Shown here piece after piece: positions 11,170 through 22,918 of a DNA stretch of 64,000 nucleotides; position 1 is the stretch's first letter, and each line of letters starts with the position of its first letter. The notes beneath the pieces are model-generated. The model saw nothing but the letters and a program-made list of their open reading frames with translations. It was not told the origin of the DNA and did not search any database. Position numbers and translations under genes: made by a program. The stretch comes from Semisulcospira habei (lineage: Eukaryota; Mollusca; Gastropoda; Semisulcospiridae): assembly GCA_036245525.1 (NCBI GenBank), contig BTPG01000003.1, positions 184,794,013-184,858,012 on the forward strand, written 5' to 3'.

Positions 11170-11799
11170 CTAAATAACTGTGAAAAACTGACGCCTCTGA
11201 CTGGATGTGCTTTTATCGAAGTTGAGAGAGACCCTCCTCAAAATAAAATCAAATGATTCCCACAAGTAGTCAAAGCGGATAGGCCAAAAGTACAAGTGCC
11301 GGCGCTTTGACATGAAACTCACACAGGCAACCTGCAGAAGTTCGTCAACGTCTTTAACTTGCCCAACATATTCAGTTCCATTCCACTGAACAAGATGGAA
11401 GATGCCAACCACTGGAGCTTGAGTGTGTGTGCGGGGAACGATAGGCACAAAGTGGTTTGGCACCCAGTGATCAGCAACCATGTCACTGCGGATTGAGAAC
11501 CACATGATGAACAATTTCTGACCATCCTCACAACCCGGAGCGCGAAAATTGCGGCTGCAGTGAAGCCTGTACATCTCCCAACCAAGATCTGGAAAAACCG
11601 AGTGGTTTGGACGCTTCAGCACAAAACTGGCTGCGCCAAACTCCCACAACCCTGACAAGCTGCAGTTTTTAACCACTGACATCACTTCAGCTTCACACGA
11701 CACACGCTCTGAAGCATCAGGTGAAACTGAGGTCAGCACAGCCATTTGAATAACTTCAGCTGGTGACACACTCATGAGGAACGCACCAATTAGAACCAT
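11170..11799 (-). CDS. Hypothetical protein, 209 codons, possibly transposon-derived
   Basis: A continuous minus-strand frame of 209 codons, long for non-coding DNA of this composition. The C-terminal third has the pattern YVGQVKDVDELLQVACVS, FMSKRRHLYFWPI, then a hydrophobic FDFIL segment. From memory this resembles a small beta-barrel-like module ending several uncharacterised transposon-associated proteins of invertebrates and fish; that is an impression, not an identification. The middle holds several Cys and His residues (SRNFRAPGCEDGQ). It ends 122 bases before LINE-A copy 1 begins on the opposite strand. The start is the first in-frame ATG, and an upstream exon is possible. No function is assigned. 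Confidence 0.35.
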   Translation of the reverse strand: MVLIGAFLMSVSPAEVIQMAVLTSVSPDASERVSCEAEVMSVVKNCSLSGLWEFGAASFVLKRPNHSVFPDLGWEMYRLHCSRNFRAPGCEDGQKLFIMWFSIRSDMVADHWVPNHFVPIVPRTHTQAPVVGIFHLVQWNGTEYVGQVKDVDELLQVACVSFMSKRRHLYFWPIRFDYLWESFDFILRRVSLNFDKSTSSQRRQFFTVI

Positions 11800-12063
11800 T
11801 TAGAAAACTGTCTGGATGCAGTGCCATACAAATAACAATGCGACACCTGAGCTCTTCATGGCACATTTCTGTGCCAAATATAAGAAGACTCAGCGCTCTG
11901 AAAAAAATAAATAAATAAATAACGTGAACGCCGTGCTTCCTGGAGAAGCTTCGTCTCATCTTTATCTTCTAGGACTCCATCCCAAAAAGTCTGGAAGGCT
12001 GTTCGAAGAATTAGAGGCAGGGGTGGCTCGGCTTCTATCGGCCATCTTAGAGATGGTGCCAGT

Positions 12064-14620
12064 TTGGTCACGGATAAAAAGGCTGTGGCCAATTTGCTTG
12101 CCTCCACCATTGCCCATCATTCTTCAACAGAGCATTATTCACCTTTCTTCCAGAGAGAGAAGGAGAAGCGAGAGTCTTGTACTTGTGATTTTATATCGGA
12201 TAAATCGGAAGACTATAATGCCCCTTTTACGTTTTCAGAATTGCAGCAAGCCATGCAGAAATGTACTGACTCTGCTGCTGGTTTAGATACCATCCACTAT
12301 CAGCTCCTAACACATCTGCCTGAGTATTCACTCCTTGTACATCTCAAGGCCTTTAACCATATCTGGATAATTGGTCATTTTCCGCCATCTTGGCGTCAGG
12401 CTGTGGTTGTGCCAATCCCCAAGCCGGGTAAAGATCCTTCCGACCCGGGCAACTATCGGCCAATCGCTTTGACATCATGTTTATGCAAAACTATGGAACG
12501 CTTGGTCAACGCCCGCCTGGTGTGGCATCTTGAGTCACAGGGTTCATCACTGACCTCCAGTGCGGTTTCCGGCCCTTCCGTAGTAAAAATTTCCATCTAG
12601 TCCGCTTTGAGTCTTATATCCGAGATGCTTTTGTCAACAAGCATCATGTCTATGCACTTTTCTTTGATCTTGATAAGGCATATGACACTACCTGGAAGTA
12701 TGGTATAATGTCTGATTTGTCGGACATGGGTTTTAAAGGGCACCTGCCCGTTTTTATTCACAATTTTTTGTCTAACAGGTCGTTCCATGTCCGTGTGGGC
12801 TCCACCCTCTCCGACTCCTTTGAACAGGAGATGGCTGTCCCGCAGGGCAGCATTTTATCTCCTGTTTTATTTAGTATTAAAATTAATAACATTGTAAAGG
12901 CCGTTAAGGATGATTCTGAATGCTCTTTGTTTGTGGACGACTTTGCTTTGTGTGCACGAGGTCGAGGGCTTGCGTCCCTTGAGAGGCGCTTGCAGCTGTG
13001 CGTTGATCGCATCCAGGGGTGGGTGTCTCTCAACGGATTCGGGTTCTCTCCGTCCAAGACAGTCTGTGTGCATTTTACTAACCAGACGAAATTTTTTCCC
13101 AGACACTAGCCTCAGCATTGCTGGAGTGCGAATTAAGGTGGCCGAAGAGGCAAAGTTTTGGGGGGTCATCTTTGACAAAAGATTGACCTTCTGCAACCAT
13201 GTTAACTACCTTAGAACCTCTTGTCAGAAGGCCCTCGACATTCTTCGTGTCGTTGGTCGTACTGACTGGGGTGCAGGCCGCATTGTCTTACTTCGACTGT
13301 ACCGGGCCCTTGTTCGGTCCAAACTGGATTACGGCTCTGTGGTATATGGCTCAGCTTCCAAGCCTGTTCTACAGCGTCTGAACACAATTCACCATCAAGA
13401 TCTGCGCATATGTCTGGGAGCCTTCAGGACATCTCCAGTTCCTAGTCTGTATGCAGAGGCAGGGGAGCCTTCTCTCAGGCTCCGCCGCATCCGCCTCATG
13501 CTCAGCTACGTTCTGCAGCTGAAGGCCCATCCAGAAAATCCTGCCTATGATTGTGTTTTTACCCCGTCGTTTGCAGAGATTTACGATGCCCATCCGGGAG
13601 CTGTCCGTCCACTTTTCTTCCGTGTCCGAACTCATCTGCAGGCGGCCGGAGTGGACCTGGACAAAGTTTCGGAATCTCTGCAACACGTCACTCCACCCTG
13701 GCTGCTACCAGTTCCTGACATCTTGCTGGACTTGACCGCCCACAAGAAGGGTTGTACTCCACCAGCCATATATCAACAGAGCCTCAATGAACTCGTTTCA
13801 ATTTTTCCTGGCTATTGTCGTCTTTATACGGATGGGTCCAAGTCTGAGGATGGGATGGTGGCTGCGGCTGCAGTGTCCTCTCGCCATCCTAAACGCCCAT
13901 TTAAGCTCCGTCTCCCTGACCATTCCTCTTTATTTAGTGCAGAACTGCAGGCAATTCTGCTGGCACTCAAGCATGCCTATCAGTCTCGGGAAAGGAACTT
14001 CATGATTCTGTCTGACTCTCTTTCTGCCCTGCAGGCCCTTCAGGGCGCGGGAACAGACCATCCACTGCTGGTGCAGATTAGAGAGCTCTACTGAGACTTG
14101 ATGAAGGAATATTATGACATCATTTTTATTTGGGTCCCGGGCCATGTGGGCATCGAAGGCAACAGAATCGCAGATTCTGCTGCCAACAGTGCCCGCAGTG
14201 ACCCTGTCCCTGACACACAGACTGTTTATAGTCATTTTCAACCTGTGATTAGTGCGTACATAGCCCGCGAGTGGCAGTCCGAGTGGGACAAAGAGGAAGG
14301 GAACAAGCTTCATGAAGCTCTACCTACGTTGTCCGACAGTCTACCTTTCCGCTGCGGCAGCCGCCGTGAGGAGACTGTCCTTGCTCGGCTCCACATCGGG
14401 CACATGTATGTTACGCACTCTTACTTACTTAAACAGTCCATGGTGTTTTGCCTGTGATGAACAGTTTTCTGTTCGACACTTTTTGCTGTATTGTGCTGAT
14501 CAAATTGACACGAGATATAAACACTTCACAGTGGACTCCTTGAAGGTTTTGTTCCGGGATGTTCCCCCGGACAAAATCTTCAATTTCTTGAGAGAATGCA
14601 ATATTTGTAATAAGATCTGA
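12064..14620 (+). pseudogene. LINE-A copy 1 ORF2: reverse transcriptase and RNase H
   Basis: RT segments: VVVPIPKPGKDPSDPGNYRP (about 12400), a frameshift near 12540, FFDLDKAYDTTWK (motif A), MAVPQGSILSPVLFSIKIN, SLFVDDFALCARG (12925-12965, catalytic DD), a frameshift near 13100, then the thumb and connection. RNase H begins about 13815 with YTDGSKSEDG, followed by SAELQAILLAL, LSDSLSALQAL and, after a stop near 14095, WVPGHVGIEGNRIADSAA at 14131. The C-terminus has a CDEQFSVRHFLLYC segment, a probable zinc-binding motif. RNase H would remove the RNA template. All catalytic residues I can see are present; only frame breaks inactivate it. Confidence 0.85.
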
Positions 14621-14785
14621 GCATTCATAGCCTCTGTAAATATTTTTTATTTGCCCTTTTTCAGGGAGTCTGTATACGCTTCTTTTAAAGACTTGTGCGA
14701 CATTTTAGCCTGACATTTTTAAGCTATATTTACCTCTTGTCTTAAGACCTTGCTTTTAGTCTGGCTGACTAGATTTTTACCCATC

Positions 14786-14840
14786 CCGTCGTGAGATGGC
14801 CTTAGTCGCCTGCTCGGCGTTAAACCCAAATAACTAACTC
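14786..14840 (+). promoter_or_regulatory. LINE-A 3' tail element
   Basis: The segment with GTGAGATGGCCTTAGTCGCC, GCTCGGCGTTAAACCC and AAATAACTAACT ends LINE-A. The same 56 bp occurs alone as an insertion at 7240-7295. It is therefore probably the RT recognition tail. GGCGTTAA resembles GGACGTTAA in the Rep-A tail. Confidence 0.6.
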
Positions 14841-14844
14841 ATTC

Positions 14845-15120
14845 CTGTCCACTCTGAGATATTGTCCTCCCATCATTTCCTCTGTCTTCCTCTCCTTCGT
14901 CCTCCTTGCTTAGTGCCTTGCATGATTGTTTTGGCAAGCTCTGCTGAACGCGTGACATGCCCATACCACTTCAGTTTGCGTTTTTTTTTTTACAATGGCT
15001 AATAGGTCTTCATAGGGCGCGATCGTTTGCCTGATTATGCTTCCCACTTCCTCGTTCGTGATGTGATCTCTGTATGAAATGCCAAGCAGCCTTCGAAAAC
15101 ATCGCATTTCAGTGGCTTGT
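14845..15120 (-). pseudogene. LINE-B C-terminal region
   Basis: MRCFRRLLGISYRDHITNEE leads to a broken copy of the usual C-terminal module and then, in another frame, a basic stretch with RRRGRQRKWWEDNISEWTGM before a stop. This C-terminal pattern is standard for this LINE type. Rep-A copy 6 separates it from the RT. Confidence 0.75.
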
Positions 15121-15140
15121 ATCCTCCTTTCAAGGTCTGC

Positions 15141-15435
15141 CCCACCCGGGTCTGCCCTGGGGGACTCGGGTTGGGTTAACTACTTTTTACTTCCCAGGGT
15201 CACCCTGGTCAGCCCCACAGGGTGGGTTTTTCCCTCTATTCTGGGGCATGTGTTTATGTCTACCCGTGGTCCATTCACCTGTATTTTTCTTGTTAAAAAC
15301 TCTCTCAACTGTCTGCACTTCATGTAGCTCTTGATATTGGATGTGTGTTGCTAAATGGTCTTAGCTTTATTTAGGCCCCATGGCGTAGGTTTATTTAATA
15401 TATTGGACCGGCTGGCGACATACATTCAATATTCT

Positions 15436-15480
<45 letters not shown>

Positions 15481-15560
15481 CACAAGCAGTGCAGGCACGT
15501 CCTGAGAAAGCCTTGTTGCTGTCGGGACGTTAAGCGATGTACAACCAATCAGTCAATCAA
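15141..15560 (+). mobile_element. Rep-A copy 6, with 15 bp target duplication
   Basis: Full-length copy with an expanded poly(T) at 15437-15480. It is flanked by CCTTTCAAGGTCTGC (15126-15140) and CCTTTCAAAATCTGC (15561-15575), which differ at two positions. The target is the LINE-B sequence. Confidence 0.9.
15437..15480 (+). repeat. Poly(T) tract within Rep-A
   Basis: About 44 T bases at the place where other copies have 5-15 T, between ACATTCAATATTCTG and CACAAGCAGTGCAGG. This is a variable homopolymer of the family. Confidence 0.95.
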
Positions 15561-17206
15561 CCTTTCAAAATCTGCTGTGAGGGTCCATGACTCGCAGGCA
15601 TACAAAAACACTGAAATGACTAAGGAGCGCATCAGTCTGATCTTGGAGCAGAGCGTGATGTTTCTGTCCTTCCATATGGTCTTCAATCTTGTCAGTGCTG
15701 TTGTTGTCTGCGCAATCCTGGACAGTATTTCTGGTTTTGATCCCTCATCTGTCACAATGGCTCCTAAGGATTTGAATTTAGTAACAGTTTCTAGTTTTTG
15801 GCTTCCAATCATGACGTCAGTGCCAATGCCAATTGTGTTATTTGTCATCGGTTTGGTCTTCTCTGCACTGATTTCCATCCCATACGCGCCCCACAGGGTG
15901 GGTTTTCCCTTCTATTCTGGGGCATGTGTTTCTGTCTACCCTTGGTCCATTCCCATGTATTTTCCTTTTTTTAAACTCCCCCTACTGTCTGCACTGCCTG
16001 TAGCTCTTGATATTGGATGTGTGTGTTGCTAAATGGTCTTAGCTTTATTTAGGCCCCATGTCGTAGGTTTATTTAACGTAATGGACCGGCTGGCGACATA
16101 CATTCAATATTCTGTTTAGTTTGGGTTTTTTTTTACAAGCAGTGCGGGCACGTCCTGAGAAAGTCTTGTTGCTGTCGGGACGTTAAGCAATGTACAATCA
16201 ATCAATCAATCCATCCCATACGCAATGGCTGTACTGTCCAGCTTCTCCACCAGCTGAGTTAGCTCCTTCTCTGTTCCTGCAAGACCATCAATGTCGTCCG
16301 CAAAGCGCAAGTTCGTGATTGTTCTGCCTCCAATACTGACAGTTTCTTCATGATCTTCCAGAGCGTCCGTCATGATTCTTTCCAGGAAAATGTTGAAAAA
16401 AGTAGGTGAGAGGAAGCAGCCTTGTCTGACTCCGACTGTAGTCCTAAACCAGTTTCCTATTTTGCCGTTGAAGCAGACTGCGCTAGGGGCCTTGTTGTAA
16501 ATGTATTGATCAGGTTGGCATTTATGTTGTATAGCTTCATGGTGGACCAAAGGGCTGCATGCCACACCCTGTCAAACGCTTTCTTAAAGTCCACAAAGAC
16601 ATGATAGAGGTCTTGCTGGTGCTGGAGGTACCTCTCACATAGAACTCTCAGGTTGAAGATCTGCTCAGTTGTGCTGCGCCCTGGTCTGAAGCCTGCCTGT
16701 TCCTCAGCTATGATTTCCTCTGCCTGTGGCTTCAGCCTGTTCAGTATGATCTTTAACATGACTTTGCTTGGGTGGCATATAAGACTGATCGTGCGATAAT
16801 TCGGGCATTGATTTTGGGAAGAGTTATTATAAGTGATTGGGTCCATGGTGTGGGCCAATCCCCTGACTGCCAGATCTTATTGCAGATTGTTAGTAAGGCG
16901 CTTATCATGTCTTCTCCCCCTTCTTGGACTAATTCTGCAGGGATGTTGTCTGCTCCTGCTGCCTTCCCTTTTTTCAGCGATTTTACTGCAGCCTCTACTT
17001 CTTCTCGGAGGATGGGATAGTTGCCATTGTTGGTCACGGGTGGATTGACAAGTATGCCTGGGTCCCTTGTAGCTCGTTGATTGTACAAATCTGAGCAGTA
17101 CTCTGTCCATCTCTTCAGTATGTCTTGGTCTTTCCGTAAGACAGTTCCCTTCACTATCTTGGATGATCGAGGAGCCGTCTTGTTTTACACTGGTCAGGTC
17201 TTTCAC
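15549..17206 (-). pseudogene. LINE-B reverse transcriptase (broken)
   Basis: Fragments: LKKGKAAGADNIPAELVQEG, WPTPWTQSLIITLPK (frameshift nearby), RTISLICHPSKVMLKIILNR, QAGFRPGRSTTEQIFNLRVL, HVFVDFKKAFDRVWH (motif A, about 16560-16600), VGVRQGCFLSPTFFNIFLE, ITNLRFADDIDGLAG (about 16280-16320, catalytic ADD). After Rep-A copy 7 come AEKTKPMTNNT and FKSLGAIVTDEGSKPEILSR and FLYACESWTL. Frames shift several times. Confidence 0.8.
15888..16210 (+). mobile_element. Rep-A copy 7, 5'-truncated, with 13 bp target duplication
   Basis: Starts at CCCCACAGGGTGGG, missing the first ~70 bases of the head, and ends CAATCAATCAAT. It is flanked by CCATCCCATACGC at 15875-15887 and 16211-16223. Truncation plus perfect duplication fits reverse transcription that stopped early. 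Confidence 0.92.
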
Positions 17207-17432
17207 CAGCTGGTATGATTTTTTTGCTATTATTTTTGTTCAGATTTTCTTCTACGTGTTTACACTGATCTTCAATCCACTTATTCTTTGCCCTTTTCAT
17301 GCTTTTCTTGATATCCTGGTTAATTTCCCTGTATTGTTTAGCTCCTTCTACCTCTGATTTCTTTTTCTTTAATTCTCTACGCTTGTCACATAGAACAAAG
17401 ATGTCAACTGTAACCCAAGGTTTCTTTGCTTG

Positions 17433-18392
17433 TCAGTGTTTGCCAAGGATCTCACTGGCTGTTTGAGTTACAGCAGTGTTGAATGTGTCGATCAGTGTGA
17501 CCACATCCGTGTCTTCTGCACCTAGAAGTAGCAGTGGTGCGAATTTCCCTCCTATCTTTGCCTGGAAGGCTTCCGCTACCTCTGGGTCTGTCATTTTCTC
17601 GAGGTCAAACTTGATTCTGGTGGGACCCTGCTTGTTGACCTTCTTTAGGCGGAGTCGGAAGGTCATCATCACTAAGTCATGGTCGCTTCCAATGTCTGCT
17701 CCTGGAAAACTTCTTGTCTTGGCAATGTTCACACTGGTTTGGAAGCGTCTCTTCACCATGATGTAGTCAATTTGGTTATGGTGCTCTCCGTTCGGGCTGT
17801 GCCATGTCCACCTTCTGGATGCTTTGTGTGGGCCAAACGTGTTCATCAGCTTTAGATCATTTGAGCTGGCAAATTCCAGGAGCCTTAAGCCTCTGTCGTT
17901 GGTCTCTGCATTGCAGTAGCGTCCGCATGTGCCTTTCCAGTTCCTAGCAGCATCCTCTCCTATTTTGGCATTCCAGTCTCCCTGCACCACAAGAATGTCT
18001 TTCTTGGGGGTCTGGTCCAAGACTTCTTGCAGTTGGTCATAGAAGTCTTCTATTTCCTCATCGCCATAGTCTTTTGTTGGGGCGTAAACTTGTACAATGG
18101 TGATATTGAATGGGGCTGCCCTCAAGCGTATGGTGATAAGCCTACTGGAGACTGGCCGACAACTTATGACAGTGTTCACGATGTCTTTGTGGACGAGAAA
18201 TCCGACACCCTGTTCGTGTTTGTCTTCTCTGCCACTGTAATGCAGTTTGTGGTTTTGCTGGGTTGATGTTTCCCCAAAGTTCTTCCATCGTACTTCGCAC
18301 AGTCCTAGGATGGTCCAGTGGTATCTTTTCATTTCGTGTGTCAGTTCCTCTACCTTTCCAGGCGTTCTTAATGTTCTGACGTTCCAGCCCAC
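17433..18392 (-). CDS. LINE-B endonuclease (APE type), intact frame
   Basis: A 319-codon open frame starting MGWNVRTLRTPGKVEEL. Landmarks: LGLCEVRWKNFGET, GVGFLVHKDI, VQVYAPTKDYGDEEIEDFYD, VVQGDWNAKIGED, LRLLEFASSNDLKLMNTF, RRWTWHSPNGEHHNQIDYIM and GSDHDLVMM, the terminal SDH catalytic motif. Asp-Asn in GDWNAK and the His in SDHD are the expected metal-binding and catalytic residues. This domain nicks chromosomal DNA. It is the best-preserved LINE domain in the window. The frame closes near 17433, before the linker to the RT. Confidence 0.8.
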   Translation of the reverse strand: MGWNVRTLRTPGKVEELTHEMKRYHWTILGLCEVRWKNFGETSTQQNHKLHYSGREDKHEQGVGFLVHKDIVNTVISCRPVSSRLITIRLRAAPFNITIVQVYAPTKDYGDEEIEDFYDQLQEVLDQTPKKDILVVQGDWNAKIGEDAARNWKGTCGRYCNAETNDRGLRLLEFASSNDLKLMNTFGPHKASRRWTWHSPNGEHHNQIDYIMVKRRFQTSVNIAKTRSFPGADIGSDHDLVMMTFRLRLKKVNKQGPTRIKFDLEKMTDPEVAEAFQAKIGGKFAPLLLLGAEDTDVVTLIDTFNTAVTQTASEILGKH

Positions 18393-19038
18393 TCGGCACC
18401 GGCCTCCACGTGGCGTGGGTGGGTAGTCCCCTCAGTCCCTGACTGAGTGGGCTAGCAGAGGGGTGCCATCATTGTCCAGGATTAGGACTTGATGTCAGCA
18501 GATATGTTGTTCAGTCTTTTTCACTTGTCCGGTTTTTAAGGAGCTGTGCTAACCCAGGTCGTACCATGTTGGATTGGTCCTTAAAAACACTCTTGACTTT
18601 TTGGTCCTTTGGATCCCAAGTGTTTGCCGTGCTTGGAGACCCGTGTCGGGGGAGAAGAGGATCCTGGTGGCTGAGGTTCCCTTTGGGTTGCGGCTCACTG
18701 GTGCCAACACTCCACTTCGGCCTTGACTTCTACCTAAACGGGAGGCTAGTCGTACCAGCCTAGTCAATCGGCTCTTGTCACGTTGAGCCCTATCCCACTG
18801 TTGACATGCGGGTTGATATACCTAGCACCATGCTATAGCCTCTGCTGCTGATTAGGTGCTTTACGCCAGTATTCCCCTGCATTCAACTGTGTGATAGAAG
18901 GCAGTGGCTCAAACGGTTCAATCGGGCTTACCCCCTTGAGTATATCATTCGGGCAGTCTCCATTGTGCGTCGGCTGTAGACCCGCCGACATTTGCACTTT
19001 CCCTTGTTGGGCTCGGTGGCGGGCGGGAACCCCCGGGG

Positions 19039-19870
19039 GATGAATATCTATGCTAATATAATATGGAAAAAAAAAAAACTTGCACAGAAGCGGCACATAG
19101 CCACCAACATTGAACATGATAGTGACTCGGACTGTGAGGAAGCGGCGCCTCAGGCGTCGGCCGTATGGCCTCGCTTCCTCATTGTCCATAGCAAGGTGAA
19201 GGAGAAACCAGTTACCAAGCTGCATCCTTTTCTGGTGGGGGGAGACCCTCAGGAGCCGTGTTGGCAGGCCTGATGCCCAGCGCCTCAGGTCTGGTGACTT
19301 GCTGGTGGAGTGCCGCACCCGGGCACACTCCAGCGGGCTACTGAGGCTCTCTTTCATCGGAGACACTCCGGTGGAGGTCACACCCCACAAAACTATGAAT
19401 TCGTCAAGAGGCGTAATCAAAGATCAAGCTTTGGCTGAACTGTCAGTAGATGAACTTGTACGGAACCTTAAGTCTCAGGGGGTGACTTACGTCAGGCGCT
19501 TTGCTTCCAAGCGAGGTGGTGTGGAGATCCGTCTCCCTACCATCATCCTGACGTTTGGCACCCCCACCCCTCCTACTACCATCTGGGGAGGTTACTACTC
19601 CTTGAGAGTGAAAATGTACGTCCCTCTCCCCCTCCGGTACTTTAAGTGCCAAAAGTATGGCCATGGGCAGAAGACATGCCGCCAGGCACTAGGCCCGGAC
19701 ACTCTGCTGAGTCCTGCAGAGCCCCCCCCCCCCCCCCCCTGTGTGTGAATTGCCAGGGGGCGCATATGGCTTCGGATAAGATATGCCCTCGTTGGATATC
19801 CGAGTGTAAGATTCAGCAGGTGCCTGTGGAGAAGGGGCTGTCCTTTCTGGATGCCAAAAAAACTGGTTGA
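19039..19870 (+). pseudogene. LINE-A copy 2 ORF1 (gag-like, CCHC zinc knuckles)
   Basis: Begins MNIYANIIWKKKKLAQKRH, continues WPRFLIVHSKVKEKPVTKL, and after a frameshift near 19270 has LRSGDLLVECRTRAHSSGLL and LAELSVDELVRNLKSQGVTY. Two knuckle-like motifs follow: YFKCQKYGHGQKTC (first Cys replaced by Tyr, otherwise CCHC spacing) and CVNCQGAHMASDKICPRW. After about 19860 the frame continues with a Pro/Ser/Lys-rich tail to about 20430. ORF1 proteins of this type bind element RNA and form the ribonucleoprotein. A C-run at 19723-19738 and the frameshift break the frame. Confidence 0.8.
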
Positions 19871-21187
19871 AGGCCCTGGTGCAGCTGCGGCTGCCCCAAC
19901 CTCTAACACCTCTGTGCAGCGGTGGCAGGCAAGCGCCCCACCAAAGACTTTTCATGTCAAACCCCAACTTCTTGGTTGGGGGCGGAGCCTCGACTCATCT
20001 CGCCCCTGGAGAGTAACCCTCCACCGGTGGTGAAGAGGAGCCAGGGAACGCAGAAGGCGGACACTGCCGGTCCGGTAGTGCCGCCTTCTGTTGCCCCTAA
20101 GCCTCAGCCCCCACCCAAACCTGTTAGTCAGTCAACTCCAAAGGCTTCTGGCTCTGGTCAGCCTTCTAAGGCCGCTAACTCTAGCGGCAGGAACGCTGAC
20201 CAGGACCAGGGGTCTAAGAAATCTATGGGACCGCTGTGCGCACGGGCCCAAAAGGGGAGTACTGATGTCCCCCTTCAAAACAAATATGCTGCACTGGAGG
20301 AGCGGATGGAGGGGTGGAAGTTGTCGTTGCTGATGCTGCGGCAGCTCCACCCCCTTCATTTCCGAAGAACCAGAGGAGGCCCGGAAGCCGGCCCCCCTCT
20401 GTTTCTTCAACTCCTTCCAAGGTAAAGGAAAAGGGAGGGGGAACTTCTTACCCCCAGATAAGACTTAATCATGTACTCTTTGCTTCAGTGGAATTGTCGT
20501 GGTTTTCAAGCTAACTTTCAGGAAATACGTTTTTTAGTCAAGTTCTATAACCCCTCAGTAGTATCTCTTCAGGAGACTTACCTGAAGACTTCTGACCCTG
20601 TGTCCTTTAATGGTTTTAATGTTATACATAAAGGCTCTGATTCGGAGAAGCGCTCGGGTGGAGCGGTTCTTCTCATTAGCAGCCAAATTTTATGTATCCC
20701 CGTTAGCATCGACACCTGTCTTCAGGCTGTCGCAGCTCGGGTTACCTTAAAGAAGACCATAACCATATGCAGTATTTACCTGCCACCATAACTGCGGGTC
20801 TGTAGTAATGATATTTTTAACTTAGTAGATCAACTGCCCCCTCCCTTTATTCTCATGGGGGATTTTAACGGTCACGCTCACCTTTGGGGTAGTGACCACT
20901 ATGATGGCAGAGGTCAGATGTTAGAAGATGTTTTTTCTCAACTTAACCTATGTGTCTTTAACGATGGCTCACCTACATACTCTAACTCAGGTTCCGGATC
21001 TAGTTCTGTTCTAGACCTCACTGTGTGTGTGATCCTTCTCTCATGCTGGACTTTGACTGGAAGGTTCACGACGACCTGTGTGGAAGTGACCACTTCCCAG
21101 TAGTCCTGTCATCGGTCAGCTGTGAGGAGGATTCGCCGGTGGGGCGCTGGAATCTCAAGAAAGCTAACTGGCCTCTCTTCGCCTCCC

Positions 21188-21568
21188 CCCACCCGGGTCT
21201 GCCCTGGGGGACTTGGGTGGGGTTGGGTACTTTTTAGTTCCCAGGGTCACCCTGGTCAGCCCCACAGGGTGGGTTTCCTTTCTATTCTGGGGCATGTGTT
21301 TCTGTCTACCTTTGGTCCATTCACCTGTATTTGTCTTTTTAAAAACGCTCCCAACTGTCTGCACTGCCTGTAGCTCTTGATATTGGATGTGTGTTGCTAA
21401 AAGGTCTTAGCTTTATTTAGGCCCCATGTCGTAGGTTTATTTAACGTATTTGACCGGCTGGCGACATACATTCAATTTTCCATATAGTTTTTTTTTCACA
21501 AGCAGTGCAGGCATGTCCTGAGAAAGCCTTGTTGCTGTCGGGACGTTAAGCAATGTACAATGTACAAT
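21188..21568 (+). mobile_element. Rep-A copy 8, with 13 bp target duplication
   Basis: Full-length copy flanked by CTCTTCGCCTCCC at 21175-21187 and 21569-21581. It splits LINE-A copy 2 between the endonuclease and the RT. Confidence 0.93.
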
Positions 21569-22918
21569 CTCTTCGCCTCCCTCTGTCAGTCTCGTCTCAC
21601 AGAGGAGGTGGTCATGTCAGCTGAAGAACCTGCTTCTTGTTTTACTTCTATTTTGTTGGACGTAGCAGGTGAAACCATCCCTAGAACTTCCACATCACTC
21701 CCTCGGAGGCCGAGAGTACCATGGTTCAATGAAGAGTGCCGCAAGGCCCAAACAATGCGCAAATCTGCTCAGCGACGTAATCGTAATCGTAATCCGTCGC
21801 AAGCAAATATTTTAACATTTAAAAGACAGTGGGCGAAAGCCCGTTACATTTTTAAATGCGAACGCTGTGCTTCCTGGAGACGCTTCGTCTCATCTTTATC
21901 TGCTAGGACTCCATCCCAAAAAGTCTGGAAGGCTGTTCAAAGAATTAGAGGCAGGGGTGGCTCGGCTTCTGTCGGCCATCTTAGAGATGGTGCCAGTTTG
22001 GTCACAGATGAAAAGGCTGTGGCCAATTTGCTTGCCTCCACCATTGCCCATAATTCTTCAACAGAGCATTATTCACCTTTCTTCCAGAGAGAGAAGGAGA
22101 AGCGAGAATCGTGTACTTGTGATTTTATATCGGATAACTCGGAAGACTATAATGCCCCTTTTACGTTTTCAGAATTGCAGCAAGCCATACATAAATGTAC
22201 TGACTCTGCTGCTGGATTAGATACCATCCACTATCAGCTCCTAGCACATCTGCCTGAGGATTCACTCCTTGTACTTCTCAAGGCCTTTAACCATATCTGG
22301 ATAACCGTTTTTTTCCGCCATCTTGGCGCCAGGCTGTAGTTGTGCCAATTCCCAAGCCGGGTAAGGATCCTTACGACCCGGGCAACTACCAGCCAATAGC
22401 TTTGGCATCATGTTTATGTAAAACTATGGAACGCTTGGTCAACGCCCGACTGGTGTGGCATCTTGAGTCACAGGGTCTCATCAAAGACCTCCAGTGCGGT
22501 TTCCGGCGCTTCCGTAGTACAACTGACCATCTAGTCCGCTTTGAGTCTTTTATCCGAGATGCTTTTGTCAACAAGCAGCATGTCTATGCAATTTTCTTTG
22601 ATCTTGAAAAGGCATATGACACTACCTGGAAGCATGGTATAATGTCTGATTTGTCGGACATGGGTTTTAAAGGGCACCTGCCCGTTTTTATTCACAATGT
22701 TTTGTCTAACAGGTCGTTCTATGTCCGTGTGGGCTCCACCCTCTCCGACTCCTTTGAACAGGAGATGGGTGTCCCGCAGGTCAGCATTCCATCTCCTGTT
22801 TTATTTAGCATTAAAATAAATAACATTGTAAAGGCCGTCAAGGATGATTCTGAATGCCCTTTGTGGACGACTTTGCTTTGTGTGGACGAGGTCGAGGACT
22901 TGCGTCCCTTGAGAGGCG

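Larger units (their letters stand above)
11922..14840 (+). mobile_element. LINE-A copy 1 (5'-truncated, 3' end intact)
   Basis: Similarity to LINE-A copy 2 begins at 11922 (equivalent to about 21850 in copy 2), so the endonuclease and ORF1 are missing. It carries the RT, a full RNase H and a 3' UTR ending GCGTTAAACCCAAATAACTAACT. RNase H places it with I/Jockey-type LINEs rather than CR1 or RTE. Several frameshifts make it inactive. It gives the empty-site sequence for the Rep-A insertion at 22919 in copy 2. Confidence 0.88.
14841..18500 (-). mobile_element. LINE-B, RTE-like, minus strand, with two Rep-A insertions
   Basis: Reading right to left: 5' region (18500-18393), endonuclease (18392-17433), RT (17206-15549) and C-terminal region (15107-14845). 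Two Rep-A copies with target duplications lie within it (15141-15560 and 15888-16210). No RNase H is present. This EN-RT type is often mis-annotated as craniofacial development protein 2-like. Its 3' end stops abruptly where the LINE-A copy 1 tail ends, so one element truncated or abutted the other. Confidence 0.85.

Noticed and set aside
13369..13686. Antisense open frames within LINE-A (also 23647-23964, 13930-14313)
   Set aside because: They are shadows of the sense RT/RNase H frame, with no independent motif.
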